Shown here piece by piece: positions 41,578-49,307 of a DNA stretch of 64,000 nucleotides. Source of the stretch: Oscillospiraceae bacterium (GTDB lineage: Bacteria > Bacillota > Clostridia > Oscillospirales > Ruminococcaceae). The notes beneath the pieces are model-generated. The model was not told where the DNA came from. It saw only the letters and a list, made by a program, of their open reading frames with translations, and ran no database searches. Location: contig CP107210.1 in NCBI GenBank assembly GCA_025757985.1, forward strand, positions 2,046,001 to 2,110,000, given 5' to 3'. The position numbers and the translations under genes were made by a program. Numbering within the stretch: the first letter of the stretch is position 1; every line of letters starts with the position of its first letter.

Positions 41578-43467
41578 TTACTGCACCGCGTTTGTGGAAT
41601 CTGCCGAAGTCCCCGCCGGTAATTGCGGCTGCGCGTTCAAAATACGCATAAACTCCTCGCCGCTGATGGTCTCCTTTTCGTACAGGTACTGGGCGATCTC
41701 GTCCAGCTTGCGCTTGTTGTCAGCCAGCAGCTTATAGGCCTTTCTATGCTCGGCCTGCACGATCTCCACGACCTTGGCATCCACCTTCGCTGCGGTCTGC
41801 TCACTGCAGGCAAGGCTGGCATCGCCGCCCAGATAGGCGTTGTTCACCGTCTCGAGCGCGACCATGTCAAAATCCTCGGTCATGCCGTAGCGGGTGACCA
41901 GCGCGCGGGCCAGCTTGGTGGCCTGCTCAATATCATTGCTGGCACCTGTCGTGATGGAGTGGAAGATCAGCTCCTCAGCGGCGCGGCCGCCGGTCAGGGT
42001 GGCGATCTTGTTCAGGATCTCCTCCTTGGTCATCAGGGTGTGGTCGCCGTCCTCGACCTGCATCGTAAAGCCCAGCGCACCGGAGGTACGCGGCACGATG
42101 GTGATCTTCTGCACGGGGGCGCTGTTCGTCTGCAGTGCCGCCACCAGTGCATGGCCGACCTCATGGTAGGAGACGATGCACTTTTCTTTATTGTTCAGGA
42201 TCTTATTCTTCTTCTGCGCACCGGCCAAAATCGTGTCCACAGCCTCCTGCAGGTCAAACTGGGTCACGGCCTTGCGGCGGTGGCGCACCGCACAGAGGGC
42301 TGCCTCGTTCACAATGTTGGCCAGCTCGGCACCGGAGGCACCGGGCGTCATCCGGGCGATAACGGAAAAATCACAGTCGGGGCCAAGGCGCACCTTTTTG
42401 GCGTGCAGGCGCAGGATACTCTCGCGCCCCTTGAGGTCGGGCAGCTCGACCGGCACGCGCCGGTCAAAGCGGCCGGGGCGGGTCAGCGCCGGGTCAAGCG
42501 ACTCCGGCCGGTTCGTGGCTGCCAGAATGACAACGCCCTTGGCGGCGTCAAAGCCGTCCATCTCGGTCAGCAGCTGGTTCAGGGTCTGCTCGCGCTCATC
42601 GTTACCGCCGAGGTTTGCCCCGCCGTCACGCTTTTTGCCGATCGTGTCGATCTCATCAATAAAGACGATGCATGGTGCTTTTTCGCCTGCCTGCTTAAAC
42701 AGGTCGCGCACCTTGCTTGCGCCCATGCCGACAAACATCTCGACAAACTCACTGCCGGCGATCGAGAAGAACGGCACACCGGCCTCACCGGCGACCGCGC
42801 GGGCCAGCAGCGTTTTGCCGGTACCCGGAGGGCCGACAAGCAGCACGCCCTTGGGCATCTTGGCGCCGATGTCCTCGTATTTCTTGGGGTTGTGCAGAAA
42901 GTCTACGATCTCCTGCAAACTCTCCTTGGCCTCGTCCTCACCGGCGACATCATTGAACTTGATGCCGGTCTCATCATCGACAACATACTGCTTGGCACCG
43001 GATTTGCCGCCGAACAGCATTGCATTGCCGCCGGCACCGCCCATCTGCTCCATCTTTTTGGAAGCCCAGCGGTTGATGAACCAGAACAGCAGGATCATCG
43101 GCAGGAAGGAGATGATAAGGTTCAGCAGCGAGTCCCAGATCGTCGGGCTTTGGTAGACGGTGCCAAACTCCACGCCCGCATCCTCCAGCCGCGCCACGAG
43201 GTTGTTGTCCTGCGCGATGGCGTTCGTTTTGAAGGAGTTTTCGTTCTTGTCCACAAAATAGATCTGCTGGTCCTCGATCTGGACGGTGGCCAGCTCCTTG
43301 CTCTCCAGCATCTGCAGGAAGGTGCTGTAGTTCACGCTCTTGACACCGGCCTGCATCAGCGCCGGATACAGGAAGATGTTGCTCAAAATCACGATTGCCA
43401 GAATGACCGCATAGCCGACCCATAGTTTCTTTTTCGGGTCCTTCGGCGGCTGTGTCGTTTCTTTCAT
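41578..43467 (-). CDS. ftsH: ATP-dependent zinc metalloprotease FtsH
   Basis: FtsH is a hexameric membrane AAA+ protease that degrades misfolded membrane proteins and some regulators. It has two N-terminal membrane helices (about residues 15-35 and 115-135) and an AAA domain with Walker A GPPGTGKT, Walker B IVFIDEIDTIG and the second region of homology ATNRPESLDPALTRPGRFDR. The protease domain carries the zinc motif HEVGH. Length (629 residues) is normal. The ATG at 43467 follows AGGAGG by eight bases. Upstream lies an extended -10 promoter-like TGCTATACT and then the DnaA-box-like array. Confidence 0.96.
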   Translation of the reverse strand: MKETTQPPKDPKKKLWVGYAVILAIVILSNIFLYPALMQAGVKSVNYSTFLQMLESKELATVQIEDQQIYFVDKNENSFKTNAIAQDNNLVARLEDAGVEFGTVYQSPTIWDSLLNLIISFLPMILLFWFINRWASKKMEQMGGAGGNAMLFGGKSGAKQYVVDDETGIKFNDVAGEDEAKESLQEIVDFLHNPKKYEDIGAKMPKGVLLVGPPGTGKTLLARAVAGEAGVPFFSIAGSEFVEMFVGMGASKVRDLFKQAGEKAPCIVFIDEIDTIGKKRDGGANLGGNDEREQTLNQLLTEMDGFDAAKGVVILAATNRPESLDPALTRPGRFDRRVPVELPDLKGRESILRLHAKKVRLGPDCDFSVIARMTPGASGAELANIVNEAALCAVRHRRKAVTQFDLQEAVDTILAGAQKKNKILNNKEKCIVSYHEVGHALVAALQTNSAPVQKITIVPRTSGALGFTMQVEDGDHTLMTKEEILNKIATLTGGRAAEELIFHSITTGASNDIEQATKLARALVTRYGMTEDFDMVALETVNNAYLGGDASLACSEQTAAKVDAKVVEIVQAEHRKAYKLLADNKRKLDEIAQYLYEKETISGEEFMRILNAQPQLPAGTSADSTNAVQ

Positions 43468-43626
43468 GCCATTGGCCTCCTCTTTTGTCCGGGCAGGCAC
43501 CGCACCTCCGGCGGTGCTGTCCTTTGTACAAGTATAGCATGCGCCCTAAAAATGAACAGCATGTGACACAACTTTGAACGAATCGCAAAAAATGCCGCCG
43601 CGCCGGGCCGTCCGACACAGTCTTTG

Positions 43627-43680
43627 GGCAATACCGCATAATTCTAAGCACCGCTCCGGCGGGAATTGTGCGGTGTTGCC
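43627..43680. mobile_element. Short MITE copy (54 bases)
   Basis: The left end GGCAATACCGCATAATTC and right end GAATTGTGCGGTGTTGCC are imperfect inverted copies (two mismatches). A longer copy with the same ends lies at 58700-58871. This copy is an internally deleted version. Confidence 0.7.
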
Positions 43681-43697
43681 CTTGCATTTTGCACAGG

Positions 43698-43809
43698 TTT
43701 TCCACATCATTCCACAGTTGAAATGTGGAAAACCATGTTGAAACTGTGGAAAACCCGGTGTAAACTGTCCAAAACCCACGATATATAGGTTTTGTTGAAA
43801 TGTGGAAAA
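43698..43809. promoter_or_regulatory. Cluster of DnaA-box-like repeats between ftsH and the orphan regulator
   Basis: Four exact copies of TTTTCCACA or its complement occur at 43698-43706 (plus), 43724-43732, 43745-43753 and 43801-43809 (all minus), with two degenerate copies at 43708-43716 and 43766-43774. Three successive minus-oriented copies are spaced 21 bases apart, two helical turns. An AT-rich stretch (43825-43890) follows. TTTTCCACA is a known variant of the DnaA box. This could be a DnaA-binding regulatory region or an origin-like site; no dnaA or dnaN gene is nearby. Confidence 0.55.
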
Positions 43810-43933
43810 CGCCCGTTCTTCCCATTTTTTAAAAAAATTACGGATTTTTCCGATTTTTGTAACAACTCGGAAACATTTATCGTTATTATAGATGACAGCA
43901 CCCCCTACCCTATCTGAAAGGAGGGCCCCTATC

Positions 43934-44242
43934 ATGACCCCGTATGATCCGTACATTGCCTACAAAGACCTGACCGTTGACCTGCGCGCCCACCGTGTGC
44001 GCCGCGCCGGCTGCGAGCTTTGCCTGACGCCGCGGGAATTTGCCCTGCTGGCCGTCCTTGTGACCCACTGTGACAAGGCCCTGAGCCGCAGCCAGCTTCT
44101 TGAGGCTGCATGGGGCTACGCCTTTATCGGCGAGAGCCGCACCGTTGATGTCCACATCAACCGGCTGCGCCGCAAGCTTGGGCTGGAAAACGACATCCAG
44201 ACCGTCTACAAGGTCGGCTACCGGCTGAACAGCGCCAGTTGA
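43934..44242 (+). CDS. Stand-alone OmpR/PhoB-type DNA-binding protein
   Basis: A 102-residue protein consisting almost only of a winged-helix trans_reg_C domain: LTPREFALLAVLVTHCDKAL, then SRSQLLEAAWGY and VDVHINRLRRKLG, ending QTVYKVGYRL. Two-component response regulators normally carry a receiver domain before this; it is absent, and there is no coding capacity for it upstream. The protein may therefore bind DNA constitutively. The start follows GAAAGGAGG. It lies just downstream of the DnaA-box-like array and is divergent from ftsH, which are possible targets. Confidence 0.85.
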   Translation: MTPYDPYIAYKDLTVDLRAHRVRRAGCELCLTPREFALLAVLVTHCDKALSRSQLLEAAWGYAFIGESRTVDVHINRLRRKLGLENDIQTVYKVGYRLNSAS

Positions 44243-44266
44243 CTTTCCCGCCGGATTTGATACAAT
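44239..44266 (+). promoter_or_regulatory. Promoter of the cytidylate-kinase-like gene
   Basis: TTGACT (44239-44244), 16 bases, TACAAT (44261-44266). Confidence 0.55.
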
Positions 44267-44347
44267 AAGGGTATGATGGCGTTATCGAGCCGCCCTGCGG
44301 TACGGCAGCGCCCTACACTTCCTGCTTACCTGAAGGAGGATCCTGCC

Positions 44348-44938
44348 ATGAAGCGTATCATCACCATCGGCCGCGAGTTCGGCGCAGGCGGCGGCGAGCT
44401 GGGCCGCCGTCTGGCCCGGGAGCTGGACATTGCCTACTATGACCGCGACATTATTTTAAAGACCGCCAAGGCCAGCGCCCACCTGACGCCGGAGCAGGTG
44501 CGCCGCTGGGACGAGCGTGTCCCCCATGAGTTCGGCTTTACCCAGAGCCTTTTCAACTTCTACAACCGCCCCCTGAGTGAGGAGTTGTGGGATGCTCAGG
44601 TCCGCGCCATCCGCGAGATCGCCGACCGGGAAAGCTGCGTCATCGTGGGCCGCAACGCCGACTATATCCTGCGGGAGTTTGACCACTGCCTGCGGGTGTT
44701 CGTCCATGCCGACCGCAACTGGCGTCTTTTGCACATGCGCAAGCTGATGCCCGACACCCCGTTTGAGCAGCTGGAGGCCGACATGGACAGTGCCGACCGC
44801 GCCCGCCGCAGCTACTGCAAGCAGCACACCGGCCAGATCTACGGCGACAGCCGCAACTATGACCTGACCCTCTGCACCAGCAAACTCGGGCTGGACAAGG
44901 CCGAGGAAATTCTGCTGTGCGCAGCGAAGGAGCTATAA
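44348..44938 (+). CDS. Cytidylate kinase-like protein
   Basis: This 196-residue P-loop-like kinase has the family opening MKRIITIGREFGAGGGELGRRLA, where the loop GREFGAGGGELG replaces the usual GxxGxGKS. It continues with YYDRDIILKTA and SCVIVGRNADYIL, and with VHADRNWRLLHMRKL in the LID region. Proteins of this type are common in Clostridia. They are annotated as cytidylate kinase-like, but their substrate has not been established to my knowledge. A true Cmk may exist elsewhere. The ATG at 44348 follows GGAGG. Confidence 0.85.
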   Translation: MKRIITIGREFGAGGGELGRRLARELDIAYYDRDIILKTAKASAHLTPEQVRRWDERVPHEFGFTQSLFNFYNRPLSEELWDAQVRAIREIADRESCVIVGRNADYILREFDHCLRVFVHADRNWRLLHMRKLMPDTPFEQLEADMDSADRARRSYCKQHTGQIYGDSRNYDLTLCTSKLGLDKAEEILLCAAKEL

Positions 44939-44968
44939 GGCAGATTGGGCGGTATCGGGAGCTTTCCC

Positions 44969-45036
44969 GGAGGGGTCAAGACCCCTCCCTACAGAGCTTT
45001 CGCCGCAGGGTTGTAGGGAGCGGTCTTGACCGCTCC
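44969..45036. repeat. Short palindromic repeat, family B (tandem inverted pair)
   Basis: GGAGGGGTCAAGACCCCTCC is followed by GTAGGGAGCGGTCTTGACCGCTCC. The first half is related to sequence at 53155. Confidence 0.6.
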
Positions 45037-45080
45037 GTGCAGCTGTGCCGGTAGCCGGAAACGATAAAACAGCAAATACA

Positions 45081-45112
45081 AAAGCCGCTGTGCATCTTTG
45101 GCACAGCGGCTT
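45081..45112 (-). terminator. Terminator of the GTPase-nuclease fusion gene
   Basis: On the minus strand AAGCCGCTGTGC pairs with GCACAGCGGCTT and is followed by TTGTATTTG, three bases after the stop. Confidence 0.75.
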
Positions 45113-45115
45113 ATA

Positions 45116-47725
45116 TTATTCCTCCAAAAATTCGCGGATCTCCTTTTCGACCGCGTTGACCTCCTCCTCAAACGCACGAGCCGAAACGCGCAGCGCGCCG
45201 TGGCCCATCACGATGATCTGCTCTGCGCCGTCACTGCTGACCACGCGGATGCGATGCTCACGCGCCAGCTCATGGGTCGCACGCTCAATGTACATATCGG
45301 CGGTCTCGGCCTCCCGGGTGTAGACGACATAGAGGTTGTGGTATTTTTCGACCTCCCGCGCGCCGCCCCGCACCTTGTAGGCGTCAAACACCAGTATCGG
45401 CACACAGCGCTTATAGCCTGCGTAGTTGCACAGAATGTCCATCAGCCTGCGCCGCGCGGCGTCAAGGCTGCCGTCCGCCAGCCTGCGCAAGGCGTCCCAC
45501 GCAAAGATGACATTGTAGCCGTCCACCAGCAGATAGTCCGGCCCGGCGGGCACAGGCGCAGCCGGCACGCTCGCCGCCGGGGCGGTGTGCAACGCCGCGC
45601 GGGCGGCCTTTTTGGCATCGTCAACGCCGCCGCGGCGCTTTATCTTGCCGTAGGTGCGTTCAAAAATTGCCAGCAACTCCTTATCCTGCTCCAGCGTGCC
45701 GCAGTAGGCGGAGGCCCGGCGGCGGCGCGCGTTGGCCTCGTCCTCCTCCTGCGTCTGCCCGGCGGCGGGTGCAGCACCCAGCCTCCGCTCCAGCCCGCTG
45801 GAAACATGGGCGCGGGCGGGGACCTCGTCCCACTTGACAAGATACCCGGCCCCGTGGGAGCAGAACACTGAATCCGCCGGGTTGTCGGTATCGGCATCGG
45901 GGTCATAGCCTGCGGCGGCCAGCACCTCATCGGTGTTGTGGCAGGCATCGTACCCGGCGGGCAGCACAGCCCACCGGCCCAGCCCGTGGGTGTAGGCTGC
46001 GACCTCCCGCGCATAGCCGCGCGCCGTGGCAACGGGCAGGCGGCCGGTCAGCCGCACCGTGTTTTCGGAATTCGGGAGTGTTTCAGGCGCATGGAAGCTG
46101 CCGCACATCCGCTGCACATCGGCCATGGCGCGGCCCAGTGCATCGGCAGGCAGCTCCAGCGTAAAATCGTACCACGGCTCCAGCAGCTGCACGCCGTCCC
46201 CGGCCGCAGCCATCCGCAGGCCCTGCCGCACGGCGCGGTAGGTCGCCTGCCGGAAGTCCCCGCCCTCGGTGTGCTTTTGGTGGGCGCGCCCCGCCGCCAG
46301 CGTGATCCTGACATCGGTCAGCGGTGCGCCGATCAACACGCCCGGGTGGGTGCGCTCGGCCAGATGGGTCAAAATCAGCCGCTGCCAGTTTTCGGCCAGC
46401 GTGTCGGGTGGGCAGTCCGCCGCCAGCTGGACGCCGCTGCCCCGGGGCGCAGGCTCCAGCAGCAGATGCACCTCGGCATAGTGGCGCAGCGGCTCATAGT
46501 GGCCGATACCCTCGACAGCCGCCGTCAGCGTCTCCTTATACAAAATGCCGCCCTCGCTGAATGTTACATCCAGCCCGAACCGCTCCTGCAGGATATTCTG
46601 CAAAATTTCCAGCTGCACCTCGCCCATCAGCTGGACATGCACCTCGCCGAGGTCGTCCCGCCAGTTCACATGCAGCTGGGGGTCCTCGTCCTCCAGCGTC
46701 TGCAATGCCTTCAGCAGGGTATGGGGGTCGGCTGCGCTCTCGACACGGTAGTTCAGCACCGGCTCCAGCAGCGGGGTATCGGCGTCAGCCTCTGCCCCAA
46801 GGCCCTGCCCGGGGCGGGTGGCAGCCGGTCCTGCCGCCGCCACGACCATGCCGGGGTATGCCTCGCTGACCAGCCGGAATTTGCCGCCGTTGTACAGCCG
46901 CAGCGCATCGGCCTTCTCGCCGCCGGGCAGCACCGCCTTGACCGGCAGCACGCCGCCCGTGATCTTGAGCCATGTCAGCCGTGTGCCCGCGTCCTCGCTG
47001 ATCTTAAACACCCGCGCACCGAACTCCGGCCAGCGCGGCGGGGTGCGGGTCAGCGTCTGCAGCCCGCGCAGCAGGCCGTCCAGCCCGTCCAGCCGCAGTG
47101 CCGCGCCGAAAAACACCGGGAACACCTGCCGCCGCGCAATGGCCGTCACCACGGTCTCGGGCGAGGCCGCGCCGTTTTCCAGCACCTCGTTCATCAGCGG
47201 TTCACTGCACAGGGCCAGCGCCTCCGGGTCGGGCACGGCAGAAAAATCCACGCACCCGTCCCCGAACCGCCCGCGCAGCTCCCGCAGGCGGACGGCGGCA
47301 TCAGCACCCGGCAGATCCATCTTGTTCACAAACACAAAGGTGGGCACCCGGTAGCGGGCCAGCAGCTTCCAGAGCGTCTCGGTGTGGGCCTGCACGCCGT
47401 CCGTGCCGGAGACCACCAGCACCGCATAATCCAGCACCTGCAGGGCGCGCTCGGCCTCAGCGGAAAAATCCACATGTCCCGGCGTGTCCAGCAGGGTCAG
47501 CTCGCACTCCTCGGCCCCCTCGGCGGCGGGCAGCGCCAGCACCGCCTGCTTGGCAAAAATCGTAATGCCCCGCGCCCGCTCCCGGCTGTCGGTATCCAGA
47601 AATGCGTCCCTGTGATCCACGCGGCCCAGCTTGCGCAGTACCCCCGCGCGGTAAAGCAGCCCCTCGGCCAATGTGGTTTTGCCGCTGTCCACATGGGCCA
47701 GCAGCCCAACGACCAGTCGTTTCAT
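45116..47725 (-). CDS. Tet(M)-like ribosomal GTPase fused to a Rae1/YacP-like NYN nuclease
   Basis: Residues 1-about 640 form an EF-G-like translation GTPase of the ribosomal protection class. G1 is AHVDSGKTT (10-18), G2 RGIT (52-55), G3 DTPGH (80-84) and G4 NKMD (134-137); EF-G domains II to V follow (YKETLTAAVEGIGHYEPLRHY is typical of Tet-type proteins). After a charged, Ala-rich linker, residues 731-869 are a NYN/PIN-like domain beginning YLLVDGYNVIFAWD, with VPILVFDAYKV, YTREAETADMYIE and VVSSDGAEQIIVMGHGALR. This pattern closely follows Rae1 (YacP), which cuts mRNA in the ribosomal A site. The fusion would deliver a nuclease to the site where the GTPase binds. The promoter is back-to-back with that of the MFS gene. 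Confidence 0.88.
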   Translation of the reverse strand: MKRLVVGLLAHVDSGKTTLAEGLLYRAGVLRKLGRVDHRDAFLDTDSRERARGITIFAKQAVLALPAAEGAEECELTLLDTPGHVDFSAEAERALQVLDYAVLVVSGTDGVQAHTETLWKLLARYRVPTFVFVNKMDLPGADAAVRLRELRGRFGDGCVDFSAVPDPEALALCSEPLMNEVLENGAASPETVVTAIARRQVFPVFFGAALRLDGLDGLLRGLQTLTRTPPRWPEFGARVFKISEDAGTRLTWLKITGGVLPVKAVLPGGEKADALRLYNGGKFRLVSEAYPGMVVAAAGPAATRPGQGLGAEADADTPLLEPVLNYRVESAADPHTLLKALQTLEDEDPQLHVNWRDDLGEVHVQLMGEVQLEILQNILQERFGLDVTFSEGGILYKETLTAAVEGIGHYEPLRHYAEVHLLLEPAPRGSGVQLAADCPPDTLAENWQRLILTHLAERTHPGVLIGAPLTDVRITLAAGRAHQKHTEGGDFRQATYRAVRQGLRMAAAGDGVQLLEPWYDFTLELPADALGRAMADVQRMCGSFHAPETLPNSENTVRLTGRLPVATARGYAREVAAYTHGLGRWAVLPAGYDACHNTDEVLAAAGYDPDADTDNPADSVFCSHGAGYLVKWDEVPARAHVSSGLERRLGAAPAAGQTQEEDEANARRRRASAYCGTLEQDKELLAIFERTYGKIKRRGGVDDAKKAARAALHTAPAASVPAAPVPAGPDYLLVDGYNVIFAWDALRRLADGSLDAARRRLMDILCNYAGYKRCVPILVFDAYKVRGGAREVEKYHNLYVVYTREAETADMYIERATHELAREHRIRVVSSDGAEQIIVMGHGALRVSARAFEEEVNAVEKEIREFLEE

Positions 47726-47760
47726 ACCCGTTCCCCTTAGCTTTCAAAAATCATGCCTCT

Positions 47761-47789
47761 ATTGTACAATTTTTCTTGCCATTTGGCAA
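47761..47789 (-). promoter_or_regulatory. Promoter of the GTPase-nuclease fusion gene
   Basis: TTGCCA (47784-47789), 17 bases, TACAAT (47761-47766) on the minus strand. Its -35 hexamer forms half of the palindrome TTGCCATTTGGCAA (47776-47789). Confidence 0.7.
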
Positions 47790-47804
47790 ACGCTGTGCTA
47801 TACT
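47776..47804 (+). promoter_or_regulatory. Promoter of the MFS leader transcript
   Basis: TTGCCA (47776-47781), 17 bases, TATACT (47799-47804). Its -35 hexamer is the other half of the palindrome, so the two divergent promoters overlap. Confidence 0.75.
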
Positions 47805-47839
47805 TATCCCAAATTCACCGAGGAAGGAGAGCACCCCTT

Positions 47840-47887
47840 ATGCGTTGGCAGTTTGGTGTTGTGTTCCAGAAAAAAGGAAATCCCTGA
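47840..47887 (+). CDS. Leader peptide upstream of the MFS exporter
   Basis: A 15-codon frame encoding MRWQFGVVFQKKGNP, with AAGGAG ten bases before ATG and a promoter about 36 bases upstream. Its stop is 61 bases before a strong intrinsic terminator that stands ahead of the MFS gene. This is the standard layout of ribosome-mediated attenuation, as seen before many antibiotic resistance genes. Two exact 17-base direct repeats (47893-47909 and 47925-47941, each TGACGCTGTAAGTGTGC) lie between the peptide and the terminator and may take part in alternative folding. Translation of the peptide is inferred. Confidence 0.6.
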   Translation: MRWQFGVVFQKKGNP

Positions 47888-47948
47888 CGTACTGACGCTG
47901 TAAGTGTGCCCTTTTTTACCTCGGTGACGCTGTAAGTGTGCAGTTTTT

Positions 47949-47980
47949 GCGCCCTGTGGCTTTGCCGCGGGGCGCTTTTT
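47949..47980 (+). terminator. Attenuator-like terminator before the MFS gene
   Basis: GCGCCC and inner GGC pair with GCC and GGGCGC around a TTT loop (47949-47975), followed by TTTTT. It lies 60 bases before the MFS start, so full-length mRNA requires read-through. Confidence 0.8.
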
Positions 47981-48042
47981 GCTGCCTTTTTACAAAAATT
48001 TAAGGGCACGTTTTCGTATACTATCATGAAAGGGTGTTCCCC

Positions 48043-49245
48043 ATGAATTTACAAAAGCAGCTTCGCTGCGTGTATCTGCACGCATTTACCTCTACCCTGC
48101 GCTTCACCGACGCCGTCTGGGTCGCGCTGCTGGCGGCCCGCGGCTTTACGCTGGCGCAAATCGGCCTGGCCGAGGGCGTTTTCCACGGCGTCAGCCTACT
48201 GTGTGAGGTCCCCAGCGGCATGGCCGCCGATTTGCTGGGGCGGCGGCGCACGCTGATCTTCAGCGGTGCGCTGGGCGTTGTCTCCGCCGCCACCATGGCG
48301 TTTGCGCCCAGTCTCGCGTTCATCTGCGCGGGCATGGGGCTGAAAGCGCTGGGCTACAACCTGCTCTCCGGCACAACGGAAGCCCTGACCTACGACAGCT
48401 TGAAAACCGCCGGACGGGAGCGCAACTACATTAAAGTTGACGCCAAAGCGTCAATCTTCATGAAGCTAGCCTCCGCCCTCGGCGCACTGGCCAGCCTGCT
48501 GGCCGGGGTGCTGACCTCGGCGGGCTACTACCTTGCGGACGCCGCGGTCAGCGCCGTCTCCGCCTTGGCCGCGGCCAACCTGACCGAACCTGTCGTCACC
48601 GACGAACAGGCCGCCCGCGAGAAGCACATCTTACAAGAATTGCCCGCCCGGCTGCGTGTGCACATTTTGGACAGTCTCGACTGCCTGTGCAGCAGCACAC
48701 CGGCGCGGCGCATTATCATGGCCGATGCCGTCATCTCGCTGCCGTCCTACCTGACCTCGATGTTCGTCCAGCAGCGGCTGACCCAGCAGGGCTGGGCCAT
48801 GAAATGGCTGTTTCTGCCGGGTCTGCTGGCTGGGGCCGCGGGCATGGCGGGCGCATCGCTAGGCCGCCGCCTGCACCCCAAACAGCTGCGCGCGCTCTAT
48901 TTCGGCTGTGCGCTGCTCGTCGCCACAGGCACGCTTCTGGCGGGCGCGGCCCCGGCGCTGCTCTGCGCCGCTGGGCCGGTACTCGTGCAGGGGGCACTCT
49001 CCGTCTGGTTCCTGCACAGTATGCAGCGGCTCAACGACGCGATCCCCAGTGACCGCCGCGCAACGCTCATCAGCGTGGACAGCATGGCCTACAGTCTGCT
49101 GATGATCCCCGCCAGCCCGCTTGTGGGCCTTGTGGGCGACCTGACCGGCCAGGCGGGTGCAGGGCTCTGTGTACTGTGCGCACTTGTCGTCGTCAGCGCC
49201 CTTGCGGCCGCGCACAAAACGCGCTATAATGACCGCGGAGCATAA
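48043..49245 (+). CDS. Major facilitator superfamily transporter
   Basis: A 400-residue protein with about ten to twelve membrane helices. It has an MFS motif A-like loop between helices 2 and 3 (GMAADLLGRRRTL), and FHGVSLLCEVPSG is typical of MFS proteins related to drug exporters. It is reached only through the leader and attenuator described at 47840-47980, which fits an inducible exporter of a translation inhibitor, though the substrate is unknown. The ATG at 48043 was preferred to a GTG nine bases earlier because of spacing from AAAGGG. It is divergent from the ribosomal GTPase-nuclease fusion. Confidence 0.82.
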   Translation: MNLQKQLRCVYLHAFTSTLRFTDAVWVALLAARGFTLAQIGLAEGVFHGVSLLCEVPSGMAADLLGRRRTLIFSGALGVVSAATMAFAPSLAFICAGMGLKALGYNLLSGTTEALTYDSLKTAGRERNYIKVDAKASIFMKLASALGALASLLAGVLTSAGYYLADAAVSAVSALAAANLTEPVVTDEQAAREKHILQELPARLRVHILDSLDCLCSSTPARRIIMADAVISLPSYLTSMFVQQRLTQQGWAMKWLFLPGLLAGAAGMAGASLGRRLHPKQLRALYFGCALLVATGTLLAGAAPALLCAAGPVLVQGALSVWFLHSMQRLNDAIPSDRRATLISVDSMAYSLLMIPASPLVGLVGDLTGQAGAGLCVLCALVVVSALAAAHKTRYNDRGA

Positions 49246-49307
49246 TTACCCGATTTTTGCAGGGGCCGATGCTCGCATCGGCCCGCAACTCAGGAGGCAA
49301 AATCCAG

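Noticed and set aside
43698..43809. Regularly spaced repeats considered as a CRISPR array
   Set aside because: The repeat core is only 9 to 14 bases with 7- to 20-base gaps, and no cas genes are present; DnaA-box-like sites explain it better.
45116..47725. Naming the GTPase fusion as tet(M) or another tet resistance gene
   Set aside because: It has the Tet-type GTPase layout but is divergent and carries a nuclease domain; drug resistance is not shown.
47893..47941. Two 17-base direct repeats considered as the start of a CRISPR or an attachment site
   Set aside because: Only two copies, 15 bases apart, inside a leader with a terminator; an RNA regulatory role is more likely.
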